Source: Lachnospiraceae bacterium (GTDB lineage: Bacteria; Bacillota; Clostridia; Lachnospirales; Lachnospiraceae). Taken from it: a DNA stretch of 41,730 bases. The notes under the pieces are model-generated. The model worked only from the letters and a program-made list of their open reading frames with translations. It made no database searches and was not told where the DNA came from. The DNA is taken from contig JAEEJA010000005.1 of NCBI GenBank assembly GCA_016281605.1, positions 1 through 41,730 on the forward strand. Reading direction: 5' to 3'. Numbering within the stretch: position 1 is the stretch's first letter; each line of letters starts with the position of its first letter. Of this stretch, positions 32,488-41,673 are shown in pieces. The position numbers and the translations under genes are program-made.

Positions 32488-34251
32488 ATGAATGACGAAA
32501 TGAACGACGATATAAATGAAGAAATGAATGGCAAAATTAATGAAGAAATAAATGAAGAAACGTATTTCGAAATTAATGATGAAAATAAAACAGATGAGAA
32601 TACAACTGATAACAGACCTTCCTATACGGGAGAATATGGAAATGTCGTAATGGGAGAGCGTTATCAGCCTACTCAAAGTACCAATCCACAGGATAATCAA
32701 GGTGCGAATCAGATGAGTTTAGAGGATGAATCGTATAATACTAATCAGATGAATGAGTCGTCTTATTATAATTATAACGGGGATGGCAATACAAGTAATC
32801 CTTACAATTCCCATAACCCTAATAACCTTAATAACACTAATAACCCTAATAATTACGAAACTCCTAATAATCCTAACAGTTTCTACGAAACACACAATGA
32901 GTTTGAGCAATATAATCCATATGATTATAGGAATAATGATAATAAAAATGAAAGCACTAAAGAGTCAAAGGGACTTACCAATGTTTTTATATCAGCGATT
33001 ATCTTCGGACTTGTTGCAGGCGGAGTCTTTTTGTTGGTTTGTTTTATTGGAGGTATTACATTAAAGACCAATAAAACTTCGAATCGAACAATTCAAAATA
33101 CTAATGGAGATGAAATATACAATAATAACTCAGGTGACATTGCTGTTGTTACTACAAACTCAGGAGTGGAAAAGTCAGTTACAGAGATAGTTGACGAAAC
33201 CATGCCTGCCATGACAAAGATTGTCAGTACTGAAGAGGGAAAAAGTTATTATGACATATTTGGCAATAATTACGGAACAAGGGAAGCTCGCTACGCAGGT
33301 TCCGGATTTATAATTTCAAAGAGCTCTGAAGAGATTCTTATCGCTACAAATAACCACGTTGTTGAGAATGCTAAAAAGATTTCCTGTCAGTTTATAGATG
33401 ATGAGGTTTATGAAGCTTATGTAAAGGGAACTAATCCGAGTCATGACATAGGAGTGATTGCCATAAAGCTTAAAGATCTTAAGGATTCGACTCTTGACAA
33501 GATTAGAGTATGTACCTTAGGTGATTCCGACAATATGAAGGTTGGAGAAAAGGTTGTAGCAATCGGTAATTCTTTAGGTTATGGTCAGTCGGTAACAGTA
33601 GGTTACTTAAGTGCAAAGGACAGAGTTATAGCCTCTGTGGATGAAGAGGGAAATAAAAAGACTGATAATGAGCCTGTACTACAGACTGATGCGGCTATTA
33701 ATCCGGGTAACAGCGGAGGTCCGCTTCTTAATACCAGAGGGGAGGTTATAGGTATCAATTCAGCAAAGGCTCTTGATACTAAAATCGAAGGTGTTTGTTA
33801 TGCGATTCCTATATCCGATGTAATCGATATCATCAATGATCTTCTTAACAACAAGGTTTTAAATGAAGATGAAAAGGGATATCTTGGGATAATAGGAATC
33901 AGCGTAAGCAATGCAAATACCAATATTGACCTTCCGGATGGTGTGTATATACAGGAAATATCCGAGGATGGAGCGGCTTATGATGCTAAGCTGCAGGTGG
34001 GAGATATCATTACAAAGATAGATAAAGAAACAGTAACAACGATTGAAAAGGTTCAGGAAGAAGTAACCAGACATGCTATAGGAGAAGTGATAAAGGTTAC
34101 TTATCTAAGACTGGAGGACGGAGAGTATAAGGAGCACACTGTTGATGTTAAGCTTAAAGGTGTATCAACACTCGACAAATTAAATGATTCACCATCTCCT
34201 TCACCTACTCCTGCTTCCGGAAATGATTTCTTCGGTGGAGGTATCTGGTAA
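32488..34251 (+). CDS. HtrA/DegP-like trypsin-type serine protease with PDZ domain
   Basis: HtrA proteases degrade misfolded proteins at the cell envelope. The 587-residue protein has an acidic, Asn-rich cytoplasmic N-terminus (about 1-160) with imperfect Asn-Pro-Asn repeats, and one transmembrane helix (about 167-192). The protease domain holds the triad His290 (NNHVV), Asp320 (SHDIG) and Ser409 (GNSGGP). A PDZ domain (about 470-570) and a short tail of Ser-Pro repeats ending DFFGGGIW follow. I chose ATG 32488 because GGAGAAATTATT precedes it; an in-frame TTG at 32407 overlaps a TATAAT box and would add 27 residues. The LTA-synthase-like gene follows 18 bases later. Confidence 0.92.
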   Translation: MNDEMNDDINEEMNGKINEEINEETYFEINDENKTDENTTDNRPSYTGEYGNVVMGERYQPTQSTNPQDNQGANQMSLEDESYNTNQMNESSYYNYNGDGNTSNPYNSHNPNNLNNTNNPNNYETPNNPNSFYETHNEFEQYNPYDYRNNDNKNESTKESKGLTNVFISAIIFGLVAGGVFLLVCFIGGITLKTNKTSNRTIQNTNGDEIYNNNSGDIAVVTTNSGVEKSVTEIVDETMPAMTKIVSTEEGKSYYDIFGNNYGTREARYAGSGFIISKSSEEILIATNNHVVENAKKISCQFIDDEVYEAYVKGTNPSHDIGVIAIKLKDLKDSTLDKIRVCTLGDSDNMKVGEKVVAIGNSLGYGQSVTVGYLSAKDRVIASVDEEGNKKTDNEPVLQTDAAINPGNSGGPLLNTRGEVIGINSAKALDTKIEGVCYAIPISDVIDIINDLLNNKVLNEDEKGYLGIIGISVSNANTNIDLPDGVYIQEISEDGAAYDAKLQVGDIITKIDKETVTTIEKVQEEVTRHAIGEVIKVTYLRLEDGEYKEHTVDVKLKGVSTLDKLNDSPSPSPTPASGNDFFGGGIW

Positions 34252-34269
34252 GATACTAGGTGTAAAGAC

Positions 34270-36171
34270 ATGAATAATGAAAAAGAAAACATTGAAAATG
34301 AAAATACACAGATAGATAACAGTAGCATTAAATCTTCTAAAAAAATAATAAAAAAAGCAGGTTACGTGATAATATCATTCTTATGGTTTATCATAGTAAC
34401 CTGTATAGAATATGTTGCAATAGAGATTTTCTTAGATTCAGACATTAAAGAGATAGGTCTGGAGTTTGCTCTTAAAAATATCGCTTTTATCGCAATATTT
34501 AATATTATTATAGTATCACTGTTTCAAAGAATAAAAATTGGCTTGCTTATATCCGAAGTTTTATTTTTGGTTGTAGGTCTGGCCAATTATTTTGTGTTGC
34601 AATTCAGAGGCTACGGAGTGGTTATGATGGATTTTTATTCCATACAAACTGCCGGAAATGTAGCTGATAACTATTCTTATAAACTTGAAAAGCCCTTCTT
34701 TATTGGAACGGCTGTTTTTGTGTTTCTTTTTGTTATTACCCTTTTGCTTAGGAAAAGCAAACATAAGTATTTCAGCCTTCAAGGTCTTTTGCCTGCTTTT
34801 GGTGGCATAATTATAGCAGTTGGATTTATTGTTTCCATCAATGTAAGTGATTATTTCTTTAAAGATGTTACATCTCTTTCATGGGATCACAGAGTCGGTA
34901 TGAATACCTGTGGTTATTTACTTTACGCTGTTTCCAATGCAACCAGGTACAGTGTAGAAGAGCCTAAGGGATACTCTCAAGCGGAGGCTGACAGAGTTCT
35001 TGGAGAGCACGCCGGGTCTGATGAAGAGTATTTTGAGCCTTCTTCCGGAAAAAAGCCTAATATAATTCTTATTATGAACGAGGCTTACTCAGACTTAAGT
35101 GTTTTGGGAAATATATCAACAAACAAGTCCTATAACTCATTTTACACTTCCCTTAAAAAGAATACGGTAAAAGGTTATCTTGAGACATCTGTATACGGAG
35201 GATATACATCCATATCGGAATTTGAGTTTTTAAGCGGTCTTTCGAAATCAAAAATTCCGGGTAATCCTTATTTACAATATATAAAAGATGATTTTCCTAA
35301 TCTTATAACCTGTTTAAAGGCTTGTGGCTATGAAAAAGCTTATGCAGTTCATCCTTACAATGCTTCAGGATATAACAGAAATCGCGTCTATCCTCTTCTT
35401 GGATTTAATGAGTTTTTTGATGTAGAGGAGTTTAGAGATTGCAAGAAAACAAGAGGAAAGTATGTTTCGGATGAGGATGACTTTAGCTATGTAAGAAAGC
35501 TTTACGAAGAAAAGGAAGAGGGAGAGAGCTTACTGGTTTTCAATGTTACTATGCAGAATCATAATCCATATACATTAAACAATGATTTTGATGTTAACGA
35601 GAAGATTCGTATAACCAGTCTTCAAAATGAGACACAGGCAGAAGAATATCTTACCTGTATACGTGCCAGTGATAAAGCACTTGAGAATATGGTTAAGTAT
35701 TTTGAAAAACAGGATGAACCAACAGTAATTCTTATGTTTGGAGATCATCAGCCACATCTTCCGGATAGTTTTTACGAAAAGGTTATGGGAAAGAATCCCT
35801 CGGAGTTTTCCATAGATGATACATTTGCAACTCATAAGGTTCCTTTTTTGATATGGGCAAACTACGATATCGAAGAGAAGGAAGTGGAGTGTACTTCGGT
35901 TAATTACTTATCACTGCTTTTTAAAGAAGCTGTGGATGTGCCACTATCAGACTTTGACAGATATTTAAAGGAGCTTTATAAGGAGTTTCCTGTTATAACT
36001 GCAAACGGATATATGGATAGCAAGAGAAGGCTTTATTCATGGAATGCTTACACGGCCGATACTGAAAAGTATAAGGAAAAACTAGATGAATACGGACGAA
36101 TAACATATAATTATCTCTTCGATGTTGATAACAGAAAGGATTTACATTATCAAAATAAAGATAATAATTAA
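34270..36171 (+). CDS. LTA synthase family (sulfatase-fold) membrane protein
   Basis: LtaS-type enzymes polymerise glycerol-phosphate from phosphatidylglycerol into lipoteichoic acid on the outer face of the membrane. The 633-residue protein has a charged N-terminus, five transmembrane helices (about 30-200) and an extracellular alkaline-phosphatase/sulfatase-like domain (about 260-560). Expected catalytic residues are Glu271 (MNEAYSD), nucleophile Thr313 (GGYTSISEFE), His431 (MQNHNPY) and Asp492-His493 (FGDHQPHL). It could also be a phosphoglycerol transferase acting on glycans. The ribosome site (TAGGTG) is weak; coupling to the HtrA gene 18 bases upstream may help translation. Confidence 0.92.
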   Translation: MNNEKENIENENTQIDNSSIKSSKKIIKKAGYVIISFLWFIIVTCIEYVAIEIFLDSDIKEIGLEFALKNIAFIAIFNIIIVSLFQRIKIGLLISEVLFLVVGLANYFVLQFRGYGVVMMDFYSIQTAGNVADNYSYKLEKPFFIGTAVFVFLFVITLLLRKSKHKYFSLQGLLPAFGGIIIAVGFIVSINVSDYFFKDVTSLSWDHRVGMNTCGYLLYAVSNATRYSVEEPKGYSQAEADRVLGEHAGSDEEYFEPSSGKKPNIILIMNEAYSDLSVLGNISTNKSYNSFYTSLKKNTVKGYLETSVYGGYTSISEFEFLSGLSKSKIPGNPYLQYIKDDFPNLITCLKACGYEKAYAVHPYNASGYNRNRVYPLLGFNEFFDVEEFRDCKKTRGKYVSDEDDFSYVRKLYEEKEEGESLLVFNVTMQNHNPYTLNNDFDVNEKIRITSLQNETQAEEYLTCIRASDKALENMVKYFEKQDEPTVILMFGDHQPHLPDSFYEKVMGKNPSEFSIDDTFATHKVPFLIWANYDIEEKEVECTSVNYLSLLFKEAVDVPLSDFDRYLKELYKEFPVITANGYMDSKRRLYSWNAYTADTEKYKEKLDEYGRITYNYLFDVDNRKDLHYQNKDNN

Positions 36172-36203
36172 ACAGATATAATTATTACTTTTTCTTTACT
36201 TTA

Positions 36204-36265
36204 TTGTTACAAAGTGTTAAAATACTATGATAGAGAGCGAAAGGGCTGTAATTAACATGCCCTTT
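36204..36265 (+). promoter_or_regulatory. Promoter and leader hairpin of nifJ
   Basis: TTGTTA (36204-36209) and TATGAT (36226-36231) are 16 bases apart. A leader stem follows: AAAGGGC (36240-36246) with GCCCTTT (36259-36265), a 12-base loop and no T run. The stem might stabilise or regulate this highly expressed mRNA, or stop read-through from the preceding gene. Confidence 0.5.
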
Positions 36266-36312
36266 ATGATAATTTCATAATACAAAATTTTTTAAGGAGG
36301 GCTTATTTAACT

Positions 36313-39300
36313 ATGGCTAGAAAGATGGGTACTATGGATGGTAATCAGGCCGCAGCTCATGTGTCTTACGCATTTACTGATGTTGCAGCTATTTACCCAA
36401 TCACACCTTCTTCACCAATGGCAGATTATACTGACCAGTGGTCTACAGAGGGAAGAAAGAACATTTTCGGACATACCGTACAGTTATCAGAGATGGAATC
36501 TGAAGGTGGTGCTTCAGGTGCTGTTCACGGATCACTTCAGGCGGGTGCGCTTACAACAACTTATACTGCTTCACAGGGATTACTTCTCATGATTCCTAAC
36601 ATGTATAAGATTGCAGGTGAGCTTCTTCCGGGAGTAATTCATGTTACTGCAAGAGCTTTAGCAAGTCACGCACTTTCAATTTTCGGTGATCACTCCGATA
36701 TTTACGCTTGTCGTCAGACAGGTTTTGCTATGCTTTGCTCAAGTAGTGTTCAGGAAGTTATGGATTTAGGAGCTGTTGCTCACCTCGCAGCAATCGAGGG
36801 AAGAGTTCCATTCTTACATTTCTTCGATGGATTCAGAACATCTCATGAGATTCAGAAGATTGAAACTTGGGATTATGAGGATCTTAAGGATATGTGCAAT
36901 ATGGATGCTGTTAAGGCATTTAGAGAAAGAGCACTTAATCCTAATCATCCTGTACAGAGAGGTACAGCTCAGAACCCTGATATCTTCTTCCAGGCAAGAG
37001 AAGCTTGTAACTCATATTATGATGCTGTTCCTGGTATCGTAGAAGACTACATGAATAAGGTAAATGCTAAGATTGGTACTGATTATAAGCTCTTTAACTA
37101 TTATGGTGCACCGGATGCTGAACATGTAATCGTTGCTATGGGCTCTGTTTGTGAGACCATAGAAGAGACTATTGATTACTTAGCATCTAAGGGAGAGAAG
37201 GTTGGACTTGTAAAGGTTCGTCTTTATAGACCATTTGCTGCTGATAAGCTTGTTGATGCAATTCCTGATACATGTAAGAAGATCAGCGTTCTTGACAGAA
37301 CTAAGGAGCCTGGTTCACTTGGTGAGCCTCTTTACTTAGATGTTGTAGCTGCTATAAAGGGAACTAAGCTTGATCAGGCTGAGGTTGTTCTCGGACGTTA
37401 CGGACTTGGTTCAAAGGATACAATTCCTGCTGATATCGTTGCTACATATCACAATACAGAAAAGAAGAGATTTACACTTGGTATTACAGATGATGTTACA
37501 TATCTTTCACTTGATAGAGAAGATGTTGGTGATGTATCTGCTGAAGGTACTAAGAGTTGTAAGTTCTGGGGTCTTGGTGCTGACGGAACAGTTGGTGCTA
37601 ATAAGAACTCTATTAAGATTATTGGTGATCATACAGACATGTATGCACAGGCATACTTTGATTATGATTCAAAGAAGTCAGGTGGTGTAACCATATCACA
37701 CCTTCGTTTTGGTGATAATCCTATCAAGGCTACTTACCTTATCAATAAGGCTGACTTCGTAGCTTGTCATATGCCTGCTTACGTACGTAAGTATAACATG
37801 GTTCAGGATTTAAAGGATGGAGGAAGCTTCCTTCTTAATACAAGCTGGACTATGGAAGAACTTGAAAAAGAGCTTCCAGGTCAGGTTAAGAGATACATGT
37901 ATGAGCATAAGATTAACTTCTATACTATCGATGGTTTCAAGATTGGTAAGGAGATTGGTCTTGGCGGACGTATCAATACTATCCTTCAGTCTGCATTCTT
38001 CTCAATAGCTCAGATTATACCTGAGGAAGATGCTATCAAGTACATGAAGGAAAAGGCTCAGATCTCATATGAGAAGAAGGGTCATGATGTAGTTGAGATG
38101 AACTGGGCAGCTATCGATGCCGGTGCTAAGCAGTATGTTAAGGTTGAAATTCCTGAAAGCTGGAAGGATGCTACAGATGAGGATCTTTCTGTTACAGCTA
38201 CAGGCGACAATGAAGTTTTAGTTGGATATGTTAACAGTATCCAGAATGCAATTAATTCTCAGACAGGTAATCAGCTTCCTGTTTCAGCATTTAATGATTT
38301 CGTGGATGGTACACTTCCACTTGGATCAGCTGCTTTCGAGAAGCGTGGAGTTGCAGTAGATGTTCCTAATTGGAATCCTGAGAATTGTATACAGTGTAAC
38401 TTCTGTTCTTATGTATGTCCTCATGCAGCTATTAGACCTGTTGCATATAAGGATGGAGAGGAAGTTCCAGGTAATTCACTTGACATGACAGGTGTTCCTG
38501 GTGTTAAGTTTGCAATCACAGTATCAGTTCTTGACTGTACAGGTTGCGGTTCTTGTTCAAATGTATGTCCTGGTAAGAAGGGAGAGAAGGCTCTTACTAT
38601 GCAGTCTCTTGAGTCACAGCTTAGTCAGCAGGATGCATTTAATGCAGGTATCAAGATAGATACTCCTGATGAAGTTATGGCTAAGTTCCCAGAGACAGGC
38701 GTAAAGGGAAGCCAGTTTAAACAGCCACTTCTCGAGTTCTCAGGAGCTTGTGCAGGTTGTGGTGAGACACCATATGCTAAGCTTGTTACTCAGCTCTTTG
38801 GTGATAAGGCTTATATTGCAAATGCTACAGGTTGTTCTTCAATCTGGGGTGGTTCTTCACCTGCTTCACCTTATACAACAAACAAGTTTGGTAAGGGACC
38901 TGCTTGGGCTAATTCACTCTTCGAGGATAACGCTGAATATGGTTTCGGTATGAAGATTGGACAGAATGCACTTCGCGACAGAGTAGTAGCAGCAGTTGAA
39001 AATCTTGCTTCTTCAGCATCAGGTGAACTTAAGGAAGCTATTGACGAGTTCCTTGCAACAAAGGATAACTCAACTAAGAATGCTCCTGCAAGTGATAAAC
39101 TTGTAGCTGCTCTTGCTTCAGCTCCTGATAGTGAAGACAAGGCATATATACTTGATAATGTTGATTATCTTTCTAAGAAGTCACAGTGGATCTTCGGTGG
39201 TGACGGATGGGCTTATGATATCGGTTACGGCGGACTTGATCATGTTCTTGCACAGGGCAAAGATCTTAATGTTCTCGTATTTGATACAGAAGTTTACTCA

Positions 39301-39825
39301 AATACAGGTGGACAGTCATCTAAGGCTACACCTACAGGTGCTATTGCACAGTTTGCTGCCGGTGGTAAAGAAACAAAGAAGAAGGATCTTGCTGCAATTG
39401 CTATGCAGTATGGTTATGTTTATGTAGCTCAGATAGCTATGGGTGCTAACATGAAGCAGTGTATCGATGCATTGATTGAGGCTGAGAATTATCCTGGTCC
39501 ATCACTTGTTATTGCTTACGCTCCATGTATCAACCATGGTATCAAGGGTGGTATGAAGAATGCTATGAATGAAGAGAAAGCTGCAGTTGCTGCAGGTTAT
39601 TGGAACCTCTTCAGATACAATCCTGCACTTAAGGAAGCTGGTGAGAATCCATTCAAGCTTGATTCTAAGACTGTAACAGCTGATTATAAGGAATTCATCC
39701 AGTCGGAGGTTCGTTATAACAGACTTTCACGTTCTAATCCGGAGCGTGCTCAGAAGCTCTTTGAAAAGGCTGAGAAGGATGCTAAGGAGAAATTTGAAAG
39801 ACTTAAGGCTATGGCAGAGGAGTAA
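36313..39825 (+). CDS. nifJ: Pyruvate:ferredoxin (flavodoxin) oxidoreductase
   Basis: This homodimeric enzyme oxidises pyruvate with CoA to acetyl-CoA and CO2 and passes electrons to ferredoxin or flavodoxin, the key step between glycolysis and acid or hydrogen production in anaerobes. All domains are fused in 1170 residues. The N-terminal pyruvate-binding part has YPITPSSPMAD. Two 4Fe-4S ferredoxin motifs lie at C692-x2-C695-x2-C698-x3-CP and C742-x2-C745-x2-C748-x3-CP. The proximal cluster involves C813/C816 (CAGCGETP). The thiamine diphosphate site has GDGWAYDIGYGGLDH and NTGGQSSKATPTG. The AAGGAGG ribosome site is strong, and codon use is as biased as in tuf, which signals very high expression. 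Confidence 0.98.
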   Translation: MARKMGTMDGNQAAAHVSYAFTDVAAIYPITPSSPMADYTDQWSTEGRKNIFGHTVQLSEMESEGGASGAVHGSLQAGALTTTYTASQGLLLMIPNMYKIAGELLPGVIHVTARALASHALSIFGDHSDIYACRQTGFAMLCSSSVQEVMDLGAVAHLAAIEGRVPFLHFFDGFRTSHEIQKIETWDYEDLKDMCNMDAVKAFRERALNPNHPVQRGTAQNPDIFFQAREACNSYYDAVPGIVEDYMNKVNAKIGTDYKLFNYYGAPDAEHVIVAMGSVCETIEETIDYLASKGEKVGLVKVRLYRPFAADKLVDAIPDTCKKISVLDRTKEPGSLGEPLYLDVVAAIKGTKLDQAEVVLGRYGLGSKDTIPADIVATYHNTEKKRFTLGITDDVTYLSLDREDVGDVSAEGTKSCKFWGLGADGTVGANKNSIKIIGDHTDMYAQAYFDYDSKKSGGVTISHLRFGDNPIKATYLINKADFVACHMPAYVRKYNMVQDLKDGGSFLLNTSWTMEELEKELPGQVKRYMYEHKINFYTIDGFKIGKEIGLGGRINTILQSAFFSIAQIIPEEDAIKYMKEKAQISYEKKGHDVVEMNWAAIDAGAKQYVKVEIPESWKDATDEDLSVTATGDNEVLVGYVNSIQNAINSQTGNQLPVSAFNDFVDGTLPLGSAAFEKRGVAVDVPNWNPENCIQCNFCSYVCPHAAIRPVAYKDGEEVPGNSLDMTGVPGVKFAITVSVLDCTGCGSCSNVCPGKKGEKALTMQSLESQLSQQDAFNAGIKIDTPDEVMAKFPETGVKGSQFKQPLLEFSGACAGCGETPYAKLVTQLFGDKAYIANATGCSSIWGGSSPASPYTTNKFGKGPAWANSLFEDNAEYGFGMKIGQNALRDRVVAAVENLASSASGELKEAIDEFLATKDNSTKNAPASDKLVAALASAPDSEDKAYILDNVDYLSKKSQWIFGGDGWAYDIGYGGLDHVLAQGKDLNVLVFDTEVYSNTGGQSSKATPTGAIAQFAAGGKETKKKDLAAIAMQYGYVYVAQIAMGANMKQCIDALIEAENYPGPSLVIAYAPCINHGIKGGMKNAMNEEKAAVAAGYWNLFRYNPALKEAGENPFKLDSKTVTADYKEFIQSEVRYNRLSRSNPERAQKLFEKAEKDAKEKFERLKAMAEE

Positions 39826-39859
39826 TTCTAAAGCTTATATAATTACTGGATTTTTTACG

Positions 39860-39886
39860 GGGCAGTGCTTTTTGCACTGCCCTTTT
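39860..39886 (+). terminator. Rho-independent terminator of nifJ
   Basis: GGGCAGTGC (39860-39868), a TTTTT loop and GCACTGCCC (39874-39882) form a perfect 9-bp stem followed by TTTT. The T run ends just before the sortase gene. Confidence 0.88.
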
Positions 39887-39905
39887 AATGAAAGAGATTA
39901 TAATA

Positions 39906-40721
39906 ATGAAAAATAAAAAGAAACTAATATTAAATATACTATTGATTATTTTTTCGTGTACATTTGTTATAAGTATTTCGTACATTGTTTTTAGTATTTA
40001 TCAATACAAAAAGTCTGAAAATTATTATAAAAATATTAAACATAAAGTGGTATTAGATAACGATATATCCGGTGATTCTGAAGATGTTATAGATGAAAAA
40101 CTATTAAAAAAGTCTAATATAAGCACAGAAAAAATATTAATATATTTTAAGTCAAGACCTCCGATTAAAATTGATTTTAAAGAACTTAAAAAAATTAATA
40201 AGGATATAAAAGGATGGATCTATATGCCTGACTCAATGATCAATTACCCTGTTGTTCAAGGCGATGATAATTCTTTTTATCTCCATCATCTTTTGGATAA
40301 GAGTTACAGTTATCCAGGAACTATATTTATAGATTCGGAATCAGATCCGGAGTTTTCACAGAAAAATTCGATTATTTACGGACATAATATGAAAAATTCT
40401 ACAATGTTTGCTGCACTGATTAACTATAATAATCAAGATTATTATGAAAAACATCCGGTACTTTTTTATTTGACACCTGAAAAGAATTACCGATTAGATA
40501 TATATTCTGGATTTGTGACTCATACTTCATCCAAAAGCTATCAGGTGAAATTTAAGGATGAGAAGGCGTATGACTCAATGCTTGACTCTGTTATAAACCA
40601 GTCCAGATTTAGGAGTATAATTGAAAAAGAAGATATAGACAGGACCGTGACATTATCAACTTGTGCATATGATTTTACAAATGCAAGATATGTGCTTCAT
40701 TGTAATTTGGTGGAATTATGA
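39906..40721 (+). CDS. Class B sortase
   Basis: Sortases are membrane-anchored transpeptidases that attach surface proteins to the cell wall or build pili. The 271-residue protein has an N-terminal signal anchor (about 5-30) and a class B type catalytic domain (about 85-271). The triad is His160 (YGHNM), Cys253 (TLSTCAYDF) and Arg261 (NARYVLH), with the usual phrase INYPVVQGDDNSFYLHH before it. I chose ATG 39906, preceded by AAAGAGA; an in-frame ATG at 39888 directly abuts the nifJ terminator and has no ribosome site. No protein with a visible sorting signal is encoded in this window. Confidence 0.92.
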   Translation: MKNKKKLILNILLIIFSCTFVISISYIVFSIYQYKKSENYYKNIKHKVVLDNDISGDSEDVIDEKLLKKSNISTEKILIYFKSRPPIKIDFKELKKINKDIKGWIYMPDSMINYPVVQGDDNSFYLHHLLDKSYSYPGTIFIDSESDPEFSQKNSIIYGHNMKNSTMFAALINYNNQDYYEKHPVLFYLTPEKNYRLDIYSGFVTHTSSKSYQVKFKDEKAYDSMLDSVINQSRFRSIIEKEDIDRTVTLSTCAYDFTNARYVLHCNLVEL

Positions 40722-40757
40722 TAAAAACTCTAATTGTTATACGAAATGGAGAGCCTT

Positions 40758-41387
40758 ATGAAAAAATATTATTATGCTGTTAAAGAAGGACGAAATCCGG
40801 GAATATATGAAACCTGGGACGAAGCAAAGAGTCAGGTGGAAGGGTATAGTAGCGCTAGTTATAAGAAATTTAAGACCATAGAAGAAGCAAAGAGCTATTT
40901 GGATGAAAAATATGAGAAAAGTAAAGATATACAGAGTGATGAATATGATATAGATAAAATACCTGAGGATACTGTAATAGCTTATGTTGATGGGAGTTAT
41001 AATGCTGAAAAAATCTGTTTTGGTTCCGGTGGAATAATGCTTTTTAAAGGCGGAGAATACAGATTTTCAATGGGCTCTGCGGATGAAACTCTTATCTCTA
41101 TGAGAAATGTTGCAGGTGAGATAAAAGCATCTGAATATGCCATGGATTATACACTAAATCATGGATTTAAAAAGCTTATAATTTTTCATGATTATGAGGG
41201 GATTGCAAAGTGGTGTACCGGAGAGTGGAAGGCTAATAAAGAAGGAACTATTAACTATAAAAAAAAGTATATGGAGTATGAAAAGAAGCTTCAAATATCA
41301 TTTAAGAAGGTTACAGCCCACAGTTCGGATAAATATAATGACATAGCAGATGAACTTGCAAAAAAAGGTGCTTGTATAAATGAATAA
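40758..41387 (+). CDS. Ribonuclease H with N-terminal viroplasmin-like RNA/DNA-hybrid-binding domain
   Basis: RNase HI cuts the RNA strand of RNA/DNA hybrids, for example at R-loops and primers. Residues 1-45 form the small caulimovirus viroplasmin-like domain (YYYAVKEGRNPGIYETWDEAK), as in eukaryotic RNase H1. The catalytic domain follows with the four expected acidic residues: Asp78 (YVDGSYN), Glu121 (AGEIKASEYA), Asp145 (FHDYEGIAKW) and Asp195 (YNDIADELAK). I chose ATG 40758 because GGAGAG lies just before it; an upstream TTG frame (40734) would include that site. The length of 209 residues fits this subgroup. It is 36 bases from the sortase gene. Confidence 0.93.
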   Translation: MKKYYYAVKEGRNPGIYETWDEAKSQVEGYSSASYKKFKTIEEAKSYLDEKYEKSKDIQSDEYDIDKIPEDTVIAYVDGSYNAEKICFGSGGIMLFKGGEYRFSMGSADETLISMRNVAGEIKASEYAMDYTLNHGFKKLIIFHDYEGIAKWCTGEWKANKEGTINYKKKYMEYEKKLQISFKKVTAHSSDKYNDIADELAKKGACINE

Positions 41388-41454
41388 CATAAATTTTGAT
41401 TATTGTTTTATTATTTAAAAATATGTGAAAATATAGATATTTATTAATTTTTTC

Positions 41455-41483
41455 TTGCATTGATTGTTTTTATTTGATAGAAT
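41455..41483 (+). promoter_or_regulatory. Promoter of the tRNA pair
   Basis: TTGCAT (41455-41460) and TAGAAT (41478-41483) are exactly 17 bases apart, 15 bases upstream of the tRNA-Ser 5' end. Confidence 0.65.
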
Positions 41484-41498
41484 ATCAAAGGTTTTTAG

Positions 41499-41585
41499 GG
41501 AGAGTTGTCCGAGAGGTCGAAGGTGCATCACTCGAAATGATGTGTTGGCGAAAGCTGACCTAGGGTTCGAATCCCTAACTCTCCG
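41499..41585 (+). tRNA. tRNA-Ser (anticodon CGA)
   Basis: The acceptor stem is GGAGAGT (41499-41505) with ACTCTCC (41578-41584) and a G discriminator. The anticodon stem CATCA/TGATG encloses the loop CTCGAAA, giving anticodon CGA, which reads UCG. A long variable arm and GGTTCGAATCC T-arm are present, as expected for serine tRNA. CCA is not encoded. Confidence 0.95.
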
Positions 41586-41588
41586 TAA

Positions 41589-41672
41589 GCGGAAGTGCTG
41601 GAATTGGCAGACAGGCATGATTCAGGTTCATGTGTTGGCAACGACGTGTGGGTTCAAGTCCCATCTTCCGCA
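41589..41672 (+). tRNA. tRNA-Leu (anticodon CAG)
   Basis: The acceptor stem is GCGGAAG (41589-41595) with CTTCCGC (41665-41671) and an A discriminator. The anticodon stem CATGA/TCATG encloses TTCAGGT, giving anticodon CAG, which reads CUG. The long variable arm and GGTTCAAGTCC T-arm agree with a class II leucine tRNA. CCA is not encoded. Confidence 0.95.
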
Positions 41673-41673
41673 T

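Noticed and set aside
32803-32880. Telomere-like CCCTAA repeats
   Set aside because: The match is superficial; the tract is coding, imperfect and explained by Asn and Pro codons.
36204-36222. Possible Rex (NADH-sensing) operator before nifJ
   Set aside because: TTGTTA is present but the matching TAACAA half-site is missing, so there is no symmetric Rex box.
36338-39427. Many overlapping ORFs in the second and third frames of nifJ
   Set aside because: They are shadows caused by biased codon use in a highly expressed gene; the main frame matches the enzyme over its full length.
41415-41618. Minus-strand ORF of 67 residues over the tRNA genes
   Set aside because: It is antisense to tRNA-Ser and part of tRNA-Leu and contains the DSNPR-type peptide that typically arises from translating tRNA complements.
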